64,000 nucleotides of DNA from Moorena bouillonii PNG (GTDB lineage: Bacteria; Cyanobacteriota; Cyanobacteriia; Cyanobacteriales; Coleofasciculaceae): positions 1,444,284-1,508,283 of the forward strand of contig NZ_MKZS01000001.1 of the NCBI RefSeq assembly GCF_001942495.1, given 5' to 3'. The notes beneath the pieces are model-generated. The model ran no database searches and was not told where the DNA came from. It worked only from the letters and a program-made list of their open reading frames with translations. Every line of letters begins with the position of its first letter. The stretch's first letter is position 1. A program made the translations under genes and the position numbers. Shown here piece after piece: positions 1 to 8,381 of the stretch.

Positions 1-1
1 C

Positions 2-1579
2 CTCGAGCAGATAGAGTCAGCACTGTGTAGTGCTTTCCCTAGTGAAATGAAATTAGCAATGATGCTACGACATCAATTCAGTCAAAATCTGGCACAGGTT
101 GCTAGTGGTGGCAATTTGAATGAAATTGTTTACAACCTAGTAGAATATTTTAAGACTAGGAATAGTTTAGAAAAATTAATTAAGAACGCTCTTAAAGAAA
201 ATCCCAAGAATGCTGAGTTAAAGGCAATTAAAGAAAAATTTAAAATTACAACTAGTTTAGTAAACTTATTGCTTCCTTTAGAAAACAACTTTATGACGCA
301 AATGCAACAGGCTTATCAAGTTTGTTGTGCTGATTTATTATATAATTCGGCAGAGGAAATCCCTGAAAGTTTAGAGGAAATTCTAAAAAATTTAGATAAA
401 ATACCTCAATACTACAATGATCAGGAAATACCTATTATACAATTTGGCGCTCGTTTATTAGAAACTGAAGATATTCCCAACCCAATTGGTGATCAACTAA
501 AGCAATGGTTAGACAAAAATGCCAAGCATGATTTGAGCCCTGGGACGGCGAGGAGTGGGAAAACATCCTGTAAAACCACCCATATCCTCCACCTCTCGGA
601 CCTCCATATAACCACCCCTGAGCAAGCTAAGATTTGGTCAAACCAACTTGCCGAAGACCTCATCAAAGACCTTGACATCCCTAACCTTGATGCTCTGATC
701 CTATCGGGTGATATCGCCAATAAGTCTACTCTTCAAGAATACGAGGCTGCACAACAGTTTCTCGATAACTTCCGCCAAGACTTCCGCCTAGACCCGAAGC
801 AAATTGTTATAGTTCCTGGTAACCATGACCTAAACTGGACACTAGCAAAGCAGGCTTATCAGTTTTTGTATCGCGAAAACTACGACGGTGAACTAAAAGA
901 GGGTCACTATATCAAAAGTGAAGAGCTGATTGGAGTCCCAGACGAAGCCAAATACCAACAACGCTTTGCCTACTTCAGCCAATTCTATAAAACTATCAAA
1001 AATGAACCGTATCCCCTCGACTATGACCAGCAAGCCATTATCGACCATCTCCCAGAGCAAAACTTGCTGATCCTAGGACTAAACTCCGCTTGGGAACTGG
1101 ATCATCACTTCAGAGCTCGTGCTAGCATCCACTCCGGTGCTCTGGCCAACGCCCTGACAAAGATTCGCCGTAACCCAGACTACGATAAGTGCCTGAAAAT
1201 AGCGGTTTGGCACCATCCCCTCAATAGTGACGGAAGCGATCGCATTACTAAAAAAGGCTTCATTGAACAATTGGCCGTTGCTGGATTCCGCTTCTTCCTC
1301 CACGGACATATCCACAAAGCCGAAACCAACCTTTTCCGTTACGACCTCAGCCCAGGTGGACGCAAACTCGACGGAATTTGTGCTGGCACCTTTGGCGCAC
1401 CGACCTTTGAACTACGATCCGCTTATCCCTGGCAATATAATCTACTGAAAATTAACGATAAACAGCTCACTGTCCACACTCGCCGTCGCGAAGAAGAAAA
1501 TGGTGCTTGGAAACCTGATTCACGCTGGGGTCAGGGTCCGGGACAAAGTGCTTTGGATCATTATTGTATTGAGTTGTAA
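2..1579 (+). CDS. EAD1 adaptor fused to calcineurin-like phosphoesterase, 5' partial
   Basis: The reading frame is open from base 2, before the first ATG at 47. The residues ahead of that ATG (ending SALCSAFPSE) match the N-terminus of the next gene, so the true start lies upstream of the window. The first ~170 residues form an effector-associated domain (EAD1, core VASGGNLNEIVYNL) plus a helical segment, both shared with the next gene. From about base 580 a metallophosphoesterase follows: HLSDLH near 590, SGDIAN near 703, VPGNHD near 814, WHHP near 1210 and HGHIHK near 1303. These are the metal-binding motifs of the calcineurin-like fold. Such enzymes hydrolyse phosphodiesters or nucleotides; the substrate cannot be read from sequence. 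EAD1 domains are thought to recruit partners by self-association, so this is a plausible effector of the operon. The EAD part is AT-rich and the enzyme part clearly less so, with a break near 535, suggesting domain shuffling. Confidence 0.85.
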   Translation, partial: LEQIESALCSAFPSEMKLAMMLRHQFSQNLAQVASGGNLNEIVYNLVEYFKTRNSLEKLIKNALKENPKNAELKAIKEKFKITTSLVNLLLPLENNFMTQMQQAYQVCCADLLYNSAEEIPESLEEILKNLDKIPQYYNDQEIPIIQFGARLLETEDIPNPIGDQLKQWLDKNAKHDLSPGTARSGKTSCKTTHILHLSDLHITTPEQAKIWSNQLAEDLIKDLDIPNLDALILSGDIANKSTLQEYEAAQQFLDNFRQDFRLDPKQIVIVPGNHDLNWTLAKQAYQFLYRENYDGELKEGHYIKSEELIGVPDEAKYQQRFAYFSQFYKTIKNEPYPLDYDQQAIIDHLPEQNLLILGLNSAWELDHHFRARASIHSGALANALTKIRRNPDYDKCLKIAVWHHPLNSDGSDRITKKGFIEQLAVAGFRFFLHGHIHKAETNLFRYDLSPGGRKLDGICAGTFGAPTFELRSAYPWQYNLLKINDKQLTVHTRRREEENGAWKPDSRWGQGPGQSALDHYCIEL

Positions 1580-1625
1580 TCAATTTTTGGCAAATCCATC
1601 CCTTAAACTATTGAAGTAACCGTAA

Positions 1626-3113
1626 ATGAATGGTGGAAATACCCCTGGCTATCTCCTCAAAGAGATAAACAAAGCACTGTGTAGTGCTTTCACTAGTGAA
1701 AATCAATTAGAAATGATGGTGAATTATGAATTAAATATAAAGCTGAAGGAGGTTGCTAGTGGTGGCAATTTGAAGGAAATTGTTCACAGATTAGTAGAAA
1801 ATTTTGATGCTAAAAATAAGTTAGGAAATTTAATTGATGGAGCCCTTAAAGAAAATCCAGATAATCCTGATTTAAAGGCAATTAAGGAAAAATTTAAAAT
1901 TACGACTAGTTTAATCGATATCTTGCGTCCTTTAGAAAAACACTTTATCAACCAAATGCAACAGGCTTATCAAGCTTGTTGTATTAATAAATCCTGGGAT
2001 GATTGGGAAAATAAATCCCCTGACAGTTTAGATGAAATTCTAAAAGAATTGGATGAGCAACCTCAAGGAACTCATAATGAAAAACCTATTGTACAATTTG
2101 TTGATCATTTATTAAAAACTGGAGATATTCCCAACTCACATGCTGATCAACTCAACCAATGGATAAGAGAAAATGCTAATAACCCTTCTGATTTATTATC
2201 TCAGAGTAGCAGTCACTCTCAAAATCATCAGCAACAAAATTTAGATGCACAACCTTATCTGCTTGTCAAGGTAGATTCCAGTAAGCAATATCACCAAAAA
2301 GGTCAAAAAAGATATTTAGTATCAGCTTGGTTCATTCCTGACAAAAATAATTATAATTACTTAGAATATCCTCAAAATTGTAAATTTTTAGAGACTCGAT
2401 CAGCTGATGGAGAATCTGAACAAGATGTTTTATCTCTTAAAAAGTTAGAAAATTTCATAAAAAAATTTTTAAGTGATCCACAAAACAACAGTAAATTTTG
2501 CAAAAATACAAGTATTGTATTTTCATTGCCTTATGAACTATTAAACTATGAAATTGAAAGAATTAATATTACAAATTATTATGGTTTAACATGTCCTATG
2601 GGTAAGCATTATAAAGTATTTATTCGATCTCTAAAACGTTTTGAACGTTTGACTCATAACAATGGTAACCAAAAAATTTGCAGCGAAAAATGGAAAAAAA
2701 TCAAAGATAGTCGTGAAAATAAATGCCATCAAGAATTTGTTGATGTTGGTAAATTTGATTTTGATTCGGAAAGGTTGTATGCTCATTTAAAAAACGAAAA
2801 AATGAATAAAAAAACCATAGCATTAAAATTATATAACCCCCCAGATTATGAGATATTAAAAGTAATTGACACGATGGAAATACCAGTTGCTTTATGGCTG
2901 AGAAAAAATGATTTTAAAACTATCATCAATTGTCAAGATGAATTTGATAAATTATTCGAGTGTCAAATAAATGAACTTCCCAAAAAGGTAGAAGAACAAC
3001 GTTTAAAGGCTCCTAAAAAAGAGCATGGACAAGAACATATCGGACACCATCTTGCTCTTTTGTGGGAAGACCCCGATCTACTACCACCCCAGATTGACTA
3101 TACAACCCTATGA
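1626..3113 (+). CDS. EAD1-VMAP protein (vWA-MoxR-associated protein)
   Basis: This 495-residue protein starts with an EAD1 domain ([15 protein letters not shown]) and a second helical stretch; both align closely with the upstream gene over about 170 residues. After a Gln/Ser-rich linker near residue 200 comes a C-terminal domain that looks like VMAP-C: an FSLPYELLN segment, then [11 protein letters not shown], a Trp-rich spacer, and the terminal [12 protein letters not shown] typical of the family. VMAP proteins are the mediator of three-part NTP-dependent conflict systems with MoxR ATPases. The stop overlaps the MoxR start as ATGA (3110-3113), so translation is probably coupled. The whole gene is AT-rich. 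ATG 1626 is used because the EAD1 domain follows soon after it. No catalytic motif is visible, so it is probably a scaffold or switch. Confidence 0.8.
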   Translation: MNGGNTPGYLLKEINKALCSAFTSENQLEMMVNYELNIKLKEVASGGNLKEIVHRLVENFDAKNKLGNLIDGALKENPDNPDLKAIKEKFKITTSLIDILRPLEKHFINQMQQAYQACCINKSWDDWENKSPDSLDEILKELDEQPQGTHNEKPIVQFVDHLLKTGDIPNSHADQLNQWIRENANNPSDLLSQSSSHSQNHQQQNLDAQPYLLVKVDSSKQYHQKGQKRYLVSAWFIPDKNNYNYLEYPQNCKFLETRSADGESEQDVLSLKKLENFIKKFLSDPQNNSKFCKNTSIVFSLPYELLNYEIERINITNYYGLTCPMGKHYKVFIRSLKRFERLTHNNGNQKICSEKWKKIKDSRENKCHQEFVDVGKFDFDSERLYAHLKNEKMNKKTIALKLYNPPDYEILKVIDTMEIPVALWLRKNDFKTIINCQDEFDKLFECQINELPKKVEEQRLKAPKKEHGQEHIGHHLALLWEDPDLLPPQIDYTTL

Positions 3114-4099
3114 CTAATAACTCTTGGAAAATATTTCGCGGCACTCCCGAACAACCCCACGAAGGCATTGAACGCCTTCCTGATCCTCCTAGCTGGCGGA
3201 ATTTTGAGAAAAAAGAACCGGGTAAAACCTATCAGACCAGGCCAGAGGCAATAGAGTTAGTCAATGCAGCGTTGTATCTGCGTCGTCCTTTATTAGTAAC
3301 CGGAAAACCAGGCACAGGAAAAACATCTTTAGCCTATGCAGTCGCTCATGAGTTAAAATTAGGAGAAGTGTTACGTTGGAATATTACCACTCGCTCCCAT
3401 TTACAGCAAGGACTTTATAGTTATGATGCCATTGGTAGATTACAAGATGCTCAAGGAAGCGGCAAGGATAATTTAGGGGAAATTGGTAAGTATATTCAAT
3501 TGGGTCCCTTGGGAACAGCGTTACTCCCCTCAACTTACCCCGAAGCCTCAAAGAAGCGGAGGGTATTATTAATTGATGAAATGGATAAAAGCGATATTGA
3601 TTTACCCAATGATTTATTGACTATTTTTGAGGAAGGAGAATTTGAAATCCCGGAATTAACACGAATAAGTGACCGGTTTCCAGACATTGTTGTCAAAACC
3701 TGGGATAATGAAACCAGAACTATCCACAACGGAAAGGTAACCTGTAAACCATTTCCCTTTGTAATCCTTACCAGTAACGGAGAGAGGGAATTTCCCCCGG
3801 CTTTTTTACGACGCTGTTTACGATTAGATTTACTGCAACCAAGTCGCGAGAAATTAGAAGCAATTGTCAAAGCTCATTTAGGGGATAGTCTTGAACAAGC
3901 CAAACCAATTATTGAAACGTTTATCGAGCGACGGGAGAACGGAGACTTGGCTACAGACCAATTGCTCAATGCCATTTATCTGTTAACTAACACAGTTAAT
4001 ACAGAGGATGCTCCCATGGGTGACTCTCAAGACGAAGACAAAGACCAGAACAAAAAAAGGTTAATTGACCGATTACTCCAAGACCTCAGTAGTACCTAA
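3110..4099 (+). CDS. MoxR-family AAA+ ATPase
   Basis: This is a 329-residue AAA+ ATPase. Walker A is GKPGTGKT at residues 65-72, Walker B LLIDEMD at 153-159, sensor 1 LTSNGERE at 220-227, and FLRRC at 232-236 supplies the likely arginine finger. The length and motif spacing fit the MoxR group, whose members remodel or activate partner proteins, often vWA proteins. Here the partners are the VMAP upstream (4-base overlap) and the SAV_2336-like protein five bases downstream, so all three should be translated from one message. No vWA gene is present in the visible part of the operon; if there is one, it would lie upstream of the window. Identification as AAA+ is secure; the conflict-system role rests on context. 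Confidence 0.9.
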   Translation: MTNNSWKIFRGTPEQPHEGIERLPDPPSWRNFEKKEPGKTYQTRPEAIELVNAALYLRRPLLVTGKPGTGKTSLAYAVAHELKLGEVLRWNITTRSHLQQGLYSYDAIGRLQDAQGSGKDNLGEIGKYIQLGPLGTALLPSTYPEASKKRRVLLIDEMDKSDIDLPNDLLTIFEEGEFEIPELTRISDRFPDIVVKTWDNETRTIHNGKVTCKPFPFVILTSNGEREFPPAFLRRCLRLDLLQPSREKLEAIVKAHLGDSLEQAKPIIETFIERRENGDLATDQLLNAIYLLTNTVNTEDAPMGDSQDEDKDQNKKRLIDRLLQDLSST

Positions 4100-4104
4100 G
4101 GGAT

Positions 4105-6693
4105 ATGCTTGAAGAAGCGATCGCTATTCTACAAAAAGCAGGATTTGATTTAACTGCTCGGGAAATAGCAGAAATTTTCTGGTTGGCTGTTCATCTAGAC
4201 CAGCCCATAGACCAGTCAGAGGAACCACAGCAGCCATTACCACAGGAGCCATCGCAATCATCAACGGTATCCCAAGACCAATCACAGCAACCACAAAAGC
4301 GATCGCAATCATCAACGGTATCCCAAGACCAATCACCGCAACCCCCAAATCAAACTCCAGATATCCAACCAGATACCCAAGAATTACCGTTACCTGAAGT
4401 CACAGAACCTGGTGCTGATGTTGGTCTTGCCTCTTCCAAACCTAAAAAGACTAAAGCAAGTGGAGAAGCAATTCCGATTAAAGTGCCAGCAGCGGTAGCA
4501 TTGAGAAATAGTCTGGCGTTGGGACGGGCACTTCGTCCGTTAATGCGGAAAGTCCCATCTGCTACAGAAAAGATATTGGATGAAGAAGCTACTGTTTACC
4601 AAATTGCCGAATCAAAGATTTGGCTACCAGTTCTGAAACCCGCTTCCGAACGATGGTTAGAGTTAGCGTTGGTAGTTGAAAAAACTAGTTCAACTGCTGT
4701 TTGGAAACAGACAATCATTGAACTGCAACATTTAGTCAAGCATCATGGAGCGTTTCGGGATGTACGCACGTGGGAATTAAGGATTACTGAAACGGAAGAC
4801 ATCAATAAACCAAAGGTAGACTTATTTCCTCAAACTAGCACGGGTCGGTATGATTCCACTCCCTATCCTCCCCAGGTATTAATTGACCCGAAGAAGCAAC
4901 GTTTAATTTTATTGGTAAGTGATTGTATTTCTGTGGCTTGGCGCAGACAATTAATTCATCCAGTGCTCAAGTTGTGGGGACGCAACGGTTTACTAACTAT
5001 CCTTCAGCTACTCCCTGAACGGCTTTGGGAACGCACGGCTTTAGCTTCAGAAATACCAGTGCAACTGCATTCTCTTAGTCCTGGAGTTGTCAATTCTCAG
5101 TTGATTGTTAAACCTTGGGATCAAGATGACAGTAAGTCTATTCAGAATAAATCCTCTGTCAATGTTCCCGTCGTTACGTTAGAACTCTACCCGCTGCTGG
5201 CGTGCTCACAGGTAATAGCTGGTCAGGGAAATGTTAGTACAGTGGGGTTTAACTTTGATGTATCCGAAAACCCCCAACCACAGAAAAAAGCGGTAGATGC
5301 TAAACCCAGTCAACCCCAACTCGAAGCACCAGCATTAGTTAGTCGATTTCGTGCGACGGCTTCTCCGATGGCGCGTCGGTTAGCTGGATTAATGGCAGCT
5401 GCTCCAGTTAGTTTACCTGTAGTGCAACTAATTCAGCAAACCCTGCTACCAAAATCTGCCCAAATTCACGTAGCGGAGGTGTTTATGAGTGGACTGCTCC
5501 AGTCTATAACCCCTGTAGACCAAGATTCAAATCCCAATTATATTGAGTACGAATTTAAGCCAGGGGTAAGGGAGTTATTAGTAGATTCTGTACCCATTAG
5601 TAAAACCCTTTCAGTTAATGAGAAAGTATCTGAGTTTCTTGCTGATCAATTAGGGTTATCAGTAAAGGACTTTGAAGCCCGTTTACTGACACCGGCAACT
5701 GCAAGTAATGATGAGTTAGAAGAAAAAATTCGTCCCTTTGCACGCCTAAAGGCTCAAGTATTAGGGCGATTAGGAGGGGAGTATGCTCGTTTGGCTGAAG
5801 AACTACTCATTTCAGAAACCCCTACCTCAGCTAATCCCTCAGGGTTAAAGCAGTTTTCCTTTGAAGTAGTAACAGTTAACCGTAAAGGAGTAATAATCAA
5901 GAAAGAAAATAAGCAAGCGCGTTATTTCACTGAAGATCTGGGGAATGGAGTAGACTTACAGATGGTGTATATCCCAGCAGGACGCTTCTTAATGGGTTCC
6001 CCGGAAAGTGAGAGGGGGAGTGATTACAGTGAAAGACCTCAACACCAAGTAACCATCCAACCCTTCTTCCTGGGGAAATATCAGGTAACCCAGGCGCAAT
6101 GGCGAGCTGTTGCCAAGAACCTCCCAAAAATTAACCGGGACTTAGATCCAGACCCTTCGAGATTTAAAGGAGACAATCGACCAGTAGAGCAAGTAAGCTG
6201 GTTTGATGTGGTGGAATTTTGCGATCGCCTCTGTGAATATACAGCAACGGAATACAGATTACCGAGTGAAGCGGAATGGGAATACGCCTGTAGAGCAGGA
6301 ACTACCACACCATTCCATTATGGAGAGACCATAACCAGTAAATTAGCTAATTATGACGCTTCCTATACTTATGCAGAGGAAGCAGAAGGGGAATATCGAG
6401 GAGAAACCACCCCAGTAGGAAGTTTTCCCCCCAACGGCTTTGGCTTATACGATATGCACGGCAATGTTTGGGAGTGGTGTGAGGATCCAAGGCATGATAA
6501 TTACGAAGGAGCCCCTATAGATGGGAGTGTCTGGATTATTAATAATCATAATGATTATCGTAGTGTGCGGGGCGGGTCCAGGTACTTCCTTCCTAGGTAT
6601 TGCCGTTCTGCCTCCCGCCTCTTCTATATCGCGCGCGTTGACTTCAGCTCCCTTGTCGGTTTTCGTGTGGCGAGGGGTGTTGGGAGGAAATAG
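4105..6693 (+). CDS. SAV_2336-like domain protein with C-terminal FGE-sulfatase domain
   Basis: This 862-residue protein begins five bases after the MoxR gene. Residues 1-40 are helical, 41-110 a Gln/Ser/Pro linker containing a near-duplicate (SSTVSQDQS twice). Residues ~130-560 resemble the SAV_2336 N-terminal region found beside MoxR and VMAP genes (landmarks SERWLELALVVEKTSS and RFRATASPMARRLAGLMAAAP). Residues ~610-862 are a formylglycine-generating-enzyme/sulfatase-modifying domain: VYIPAGRFLMGSPESE, GKYQVTQAQWRAV, PVEQVSWFDVVEFC, YRLPSEAEWEYACRAGT and GLYDMHGNVWEWCED. This C-type-lectin-like fold is usually non-catalytic in conflict systems and serves as a ligand-binding module. The last 40 residues are unusual: the expected GGSW is GGSR, and most following positions that vary in the family use NNY codons, as in a mutagenised variable region. 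The protein ends with a GC-rich tract just before the stop. Confidence 0.85.
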   Translation: MLEEAIAILQKAGFDLTAREIAEIFWLAVHLDQPIDQSEEPQQPLPQEPSQSSTVSQDQSQQPQKRSQSSTVSQDQSPQPPNQTPDIQPDTQELPLPEVTEPGADVGLASSKPKKTKASGEAIPIKVPAAVALRNSLALGRALRPLMRKVPSATEKILDEEATVYQIAESKIWLPVLKPASERWLELALVVEKTSSTAVWKQTIIELQHLVKHHGAFRDVRTWELRITETEDINKPKVDLFPQTSTGRYDSTPYPPQVLIDPKKQRLILLVSDCISVAWRRQLIHPVLKLWGRNGLLTILQLLPERLWERTALASEIPVQLHSLSPGVVNSQLIVKPWDQDDSKSIQNKSSVNVPVVTLELYPLLACSQVIAGQGNVSTVGFNFDVSENPQPQKKAVDAKPSQPQLEAPALVSRFRATASPMARRLAGLMAAAPVSLPVVQLIQQTLLPKSAQIHVAEVFMSGLLQSITPVDQDSNPNYIEYEFKPGVRELLVDSVPISKTLSVNEKVSEFLADQLGLSVKDFEARLLTPATASNDELEEKIRPFARLKAQVLGRLGGEYARLAEELLISETPTSANPSGLKQFSFEVVTVNRKGVIIKKENKQARYFTEDLGNGVDLQMVYIPAGRFLMGSPESERGSDYSERPQHQVTIQPFFLGKYQVTQAQWRAVAKNLPKINRDLDPDPSRFKGDNRPVEQVSWFDVVEFCDRLCEYTATEYRLPSEAEWEYACRAGTTTPFHYGETITSKLANYDASYTYAEEAEGEYRGETTPVGSFPPNGFGLYDMHGNVWEWCEDPRHDNYEGAPIDGSVWIINNHNDYRSVRGGSRYFLPRYCRSASRLFYIARVDFSSLVGFRVARGVGRK
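6583..6690 (+). other. candidate DGR variable region in FGE gene
   Basis: Codons 827-851 of the upstream protein (6583-6657) include tac ttc ctt, tat, tcc, ctc ttc tat atc, gtt, ttc, tcc ctt. These are NNC or NNT codons at surface positions where template repeats of diversity-generating retroelements have AAC/AAT. They sit between invariant codons (P, CRSA, R, AR, D). The GC-rich tail from 6658 to 6690 is where an initiation-of-mutagenic-homology sequence would lie. I found no template repeat or reverse transcriptase in the window, so any retroelement must be elsewhere in the genome. Confidence 0.5.
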
Positions 6694-7036
6694 CCCTTGC
6701 GCAAGTCAGAAGTTAGAAGTCAGAAGTCAAAAGTAAGCTTAGACTTAGGTTTCGGAGTTTAGGAATGTCAAACATCTGAATGCGTAGTGTTGTACCAATA
6801 AAAAAAATCGGTCAAGTTTTGGTTAACCCCAATCCTTGACCGATTTCTATTGTGTAAGCCACCACAAGTACAGCGGAGCTCAAATCTAGATACTGTTGAT
6901 CAACGAATACATTACTCAGTGGTCAGCTTTGTGGCACAGGCTTCCAGCCTGTGACCTAACCCATAAGCTGATAGCTTCAAAATAACCTCCACAATTCCTA
7001 GTCGCCAGGGCGTCAAAACCCTGGCAAAACCCTATC
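6694..7036. other. intergenic region between FGE gene and small minus-strand gene
   Basis: The gap starts with AGTCAGA-type short repeats (6705-6735) and contains the minus-strand terminator described separately. Between 6860 and 7030 I see no convincing gene; there is a short CCAGGG/CCCTGG inverted motif near 7005-7022. Confidence 0.5.
6800..6846 (-). terminator. rho-independent terminator, conserved with the one at 60.9 kb
   Basis: The arms CGGTCAAG and CTTGACCG enclose an inner TTGG/CCAA stem. Read on the minus strand, the hairpin is followed by a run of Ts (the plus-strand A-run at 6800-6807). It lies about 190 bases downstream of the small minus-strand gene at 7037. An almost identical hairpin, with compensating changes in the inner stem, lies downstream of that gene's paralogue near 60945. 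Confidence 0.75.
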
Positions 7037-7276
7037 CTAGTCTACATAGAAATATCGAATCAAAAAGGTCATAACCTCACCAGGCTTTTCAGTAGGTTCT
7101 GGAGTGCTCCACTCGTCGGGATAGGCGTATTTCAGGGCATAGATGGCATTAATTGTATTCCGAACTTGTTCAGGAGAACCGATCAAAACGTACTTGACTT
7201 TCTGAGGTTTACGACCAGGGTTTTCAGGAGTTTGATTGTCATCGGAGTTAGGCGGAATGTTTTTTGTCATGATCAA
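7037..7276 (-). CDS. conserved small hypothetical protein, paralogue of 61261-61518
   Basis: This 79-residue protein has a charged, Pro/Asn-rich N-terminus (~30 residues) and a conserved core: VLIGSPEQVRNTI, then a short helix, YPDEWSTPEPT, GEVMTFLIRY and a terminal VD. The gene near 61.4 kb keeps the same pattern (IGSPKIVRVTI, VDEWSTPQP, GEVISILIRH, final VD), so this is a real protein family. I do not recognise a function; no signal peptide, membrane segment or catalytic motif is visible. Its length and the tidy conserved block suggest a small binding or regulatory protein. It is transcribed alone, divergent from the Uma2 gene, and ends at a strong terminator. The second codon pair contains another Met, so the start could be two residues later. 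Confidence 0.6.
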   Translation of the reverse strand: MIMTKNIPPNSDDNQTPENPGRKPQKVKYVLIGSPEQVRNTINAIYALKYAYPDEWSTPEPTEKPGEVMTFLIRYFYVD

Positions 7277-7601
7277 CAGTATCCTTAAATGGTGTACATT
7301 ATTAATATATACATAAATTAATCCAATGTCAAGGGGTTTAGGAATTTTTTTTTATTACGAAATTTAAAATTGCTATAATAGTAAATAGGACATAAATAAG
7401 AGAAACTTTTTGTTAGTGTGGGGATTGTATTCAGTGTGGTAATTTTGGTAAAAATATTATAATTTTTGCCCAATTACAAACGCAATTGCTCCTACTCCCT
7501 ACTCCCTACTCCCTACTCCCTGCTCCCTGCTCCCTGCTCCCTACTCCCTACTCCCTACTCCCTAATCCCTAAAATAAAACTGTAGATGGAGGATTTTAAG
7601 C
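7277..7601. repeat. AT-rich intergenic region with CCCTACT/CCCTGCT heptamer array
   Basis: From 7492 to 7566 the sequence is a tandem array of a heptamer (CTCCCTA, CTCCCTG and variants), the short tandem repeat type known from filamentous cyanobacteria. The preceding 200 bases are AT-rich and would hold promoters for the divergent genes on either side. I could not pick a convincing -35/-10 pair. Confidence 0.8.
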
Positions 7602-8153
7602 ATGGCTAATTTAACGGTCAAAGATTTAGAAACGCTGCAAGCACAGCATCCTGATTATCAGATGGAATTAATAGGGGGAGAAATTATTTTTATGAGTCCT
7701 TCAGGGTTAGAATCCGATGAAGTAGCACTAGAAATCGCTGCTCAACTTCGTAACTGGGTAAGACCGCGCAAATTAGGAAGAGTTTCTGGTTCTAGTGGTG
7801 GTTTTCGCTTACCGAATAAAGATGGGGATGTTCGTGCCCCGGATGCGTCTTTTATCTTAGCTGAACGTCTACCTCGCACTACGGAAGATTACGCCGAATT
7901 AGTCCCTGATTTGACATTTGAAGTGAAATCTAAGAGCGATAGCCTACCAAAATTGCGCCAGAAGATACAGCAATTTCTGGAATTGGGAACTACAGTTGGG
8001 GTGTTAGTAGATCCGAGAACTCGCACCATGGAAGTTTATCGCCTCAATCAGGATAAAGTTGTGCTGGGGGATGGGGATGTGCTGCAAGTACCAGAATTGC
8101 TTCCTGGTTGGGAATTACCTATTGTTGAAGTGTGGGCACCGGAGTTTGATTGA
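7602..8153 (+). CDS. Uma2-family (DUF820) putative endonuclease
   Basis: This 183-residue protein fits the Uma2/DUF820 family, a PD-(D/E)XK nuclease-fold group greatly expanded in cyanobacteria. The order is as expected: YQMELIGGEIIFMSPSG near the N-terminus, the GGFRLPNKDGDVRAPDASFI segment with the acidic catalytic Asp, then VPDLTFEVKSKSD with the Glu-x-Lys pair, and a C-terminal GVLVDPRTRTMEVYR sheet. The length is typical and the fold looks complete. An AGGA sequence lies about 10 bases before the ATG. Members have been linked to mobile DNA and defence, but the target is unknown. It stands alone between heptamer arrays. Confidence 0.88.
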   Translation: MANLTVKDLETLQAQHPDYQMELIGGEIIFMSPSGLESDEVALEIAAQLRNWVRPRKLGRVSGSSGGFRLPNKDGDVRAPDASFILAERLPRTTEDYAELVPDLTFEVKSKSDSLPKLRQKIQQFLELGTTVGVLVDPRTRTMEVYRLNQDKVVLGDGDVLQVPELLPGWELPIVEVWAPEFD

Positions 8154-8161
8154 GTATAGAC

Positions 8162-8246
8162 AAGGGAACAGGGAATAGGGAATAGGGAAGAGGCAATAGG
8201 CAATAGGCAATAGGCAATAGGCAATAGGCAAGAGTGAGATTATAAA
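8162..8246. repeat. heptamer array (AATAGGG / AATAGGC)
   Basis: Tandem AATAGGG then AATAGGC heptamers fill the space between the Uma2 stop and the 66-bp palindromic repeat. A further block of CCCTATT/CCCTGTT heptamers lies at 8325-8365, directly before the first Rpn-type gene. Confidence 0.8.
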
Positions 8247-8312
8247 GTAGGGTGGGCAAAGTAATATAATCATTAATACTCAACAAAACCAAACTGTTTT
8301 TGCCCACCCTAC
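8247..8312. repeat. 66-bp palindromic MITE-like repeat, copy 1 of 4
   Basis: The ends are GTAGGGTGGGCAAA and TTTTGCCCACCCTAC, a 14-bp terminal inverted repeat. The AT-rich centre is shared with the copies at 9297, 9832 and 10870. The terminus GTAGGGTGGGCA is also found at the end of the ~85-bp units in the RTX region. Confidence 0.85.
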
Positions 8313-8381
8313 AAGCTACCTGTTCTCTATTCCCTATTCCCTGCTCCCTGTTCCCTGCTCCCTATATAAAGCTGTAAAACC

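Noticed and set aside
6694-7036. Template repeat for the candidate DGR variable region
   Set aside because: No sequence resembling 6575-6690 with extra adenines is present here or elsewhere in the window, and no reverse transcriptase was seen.
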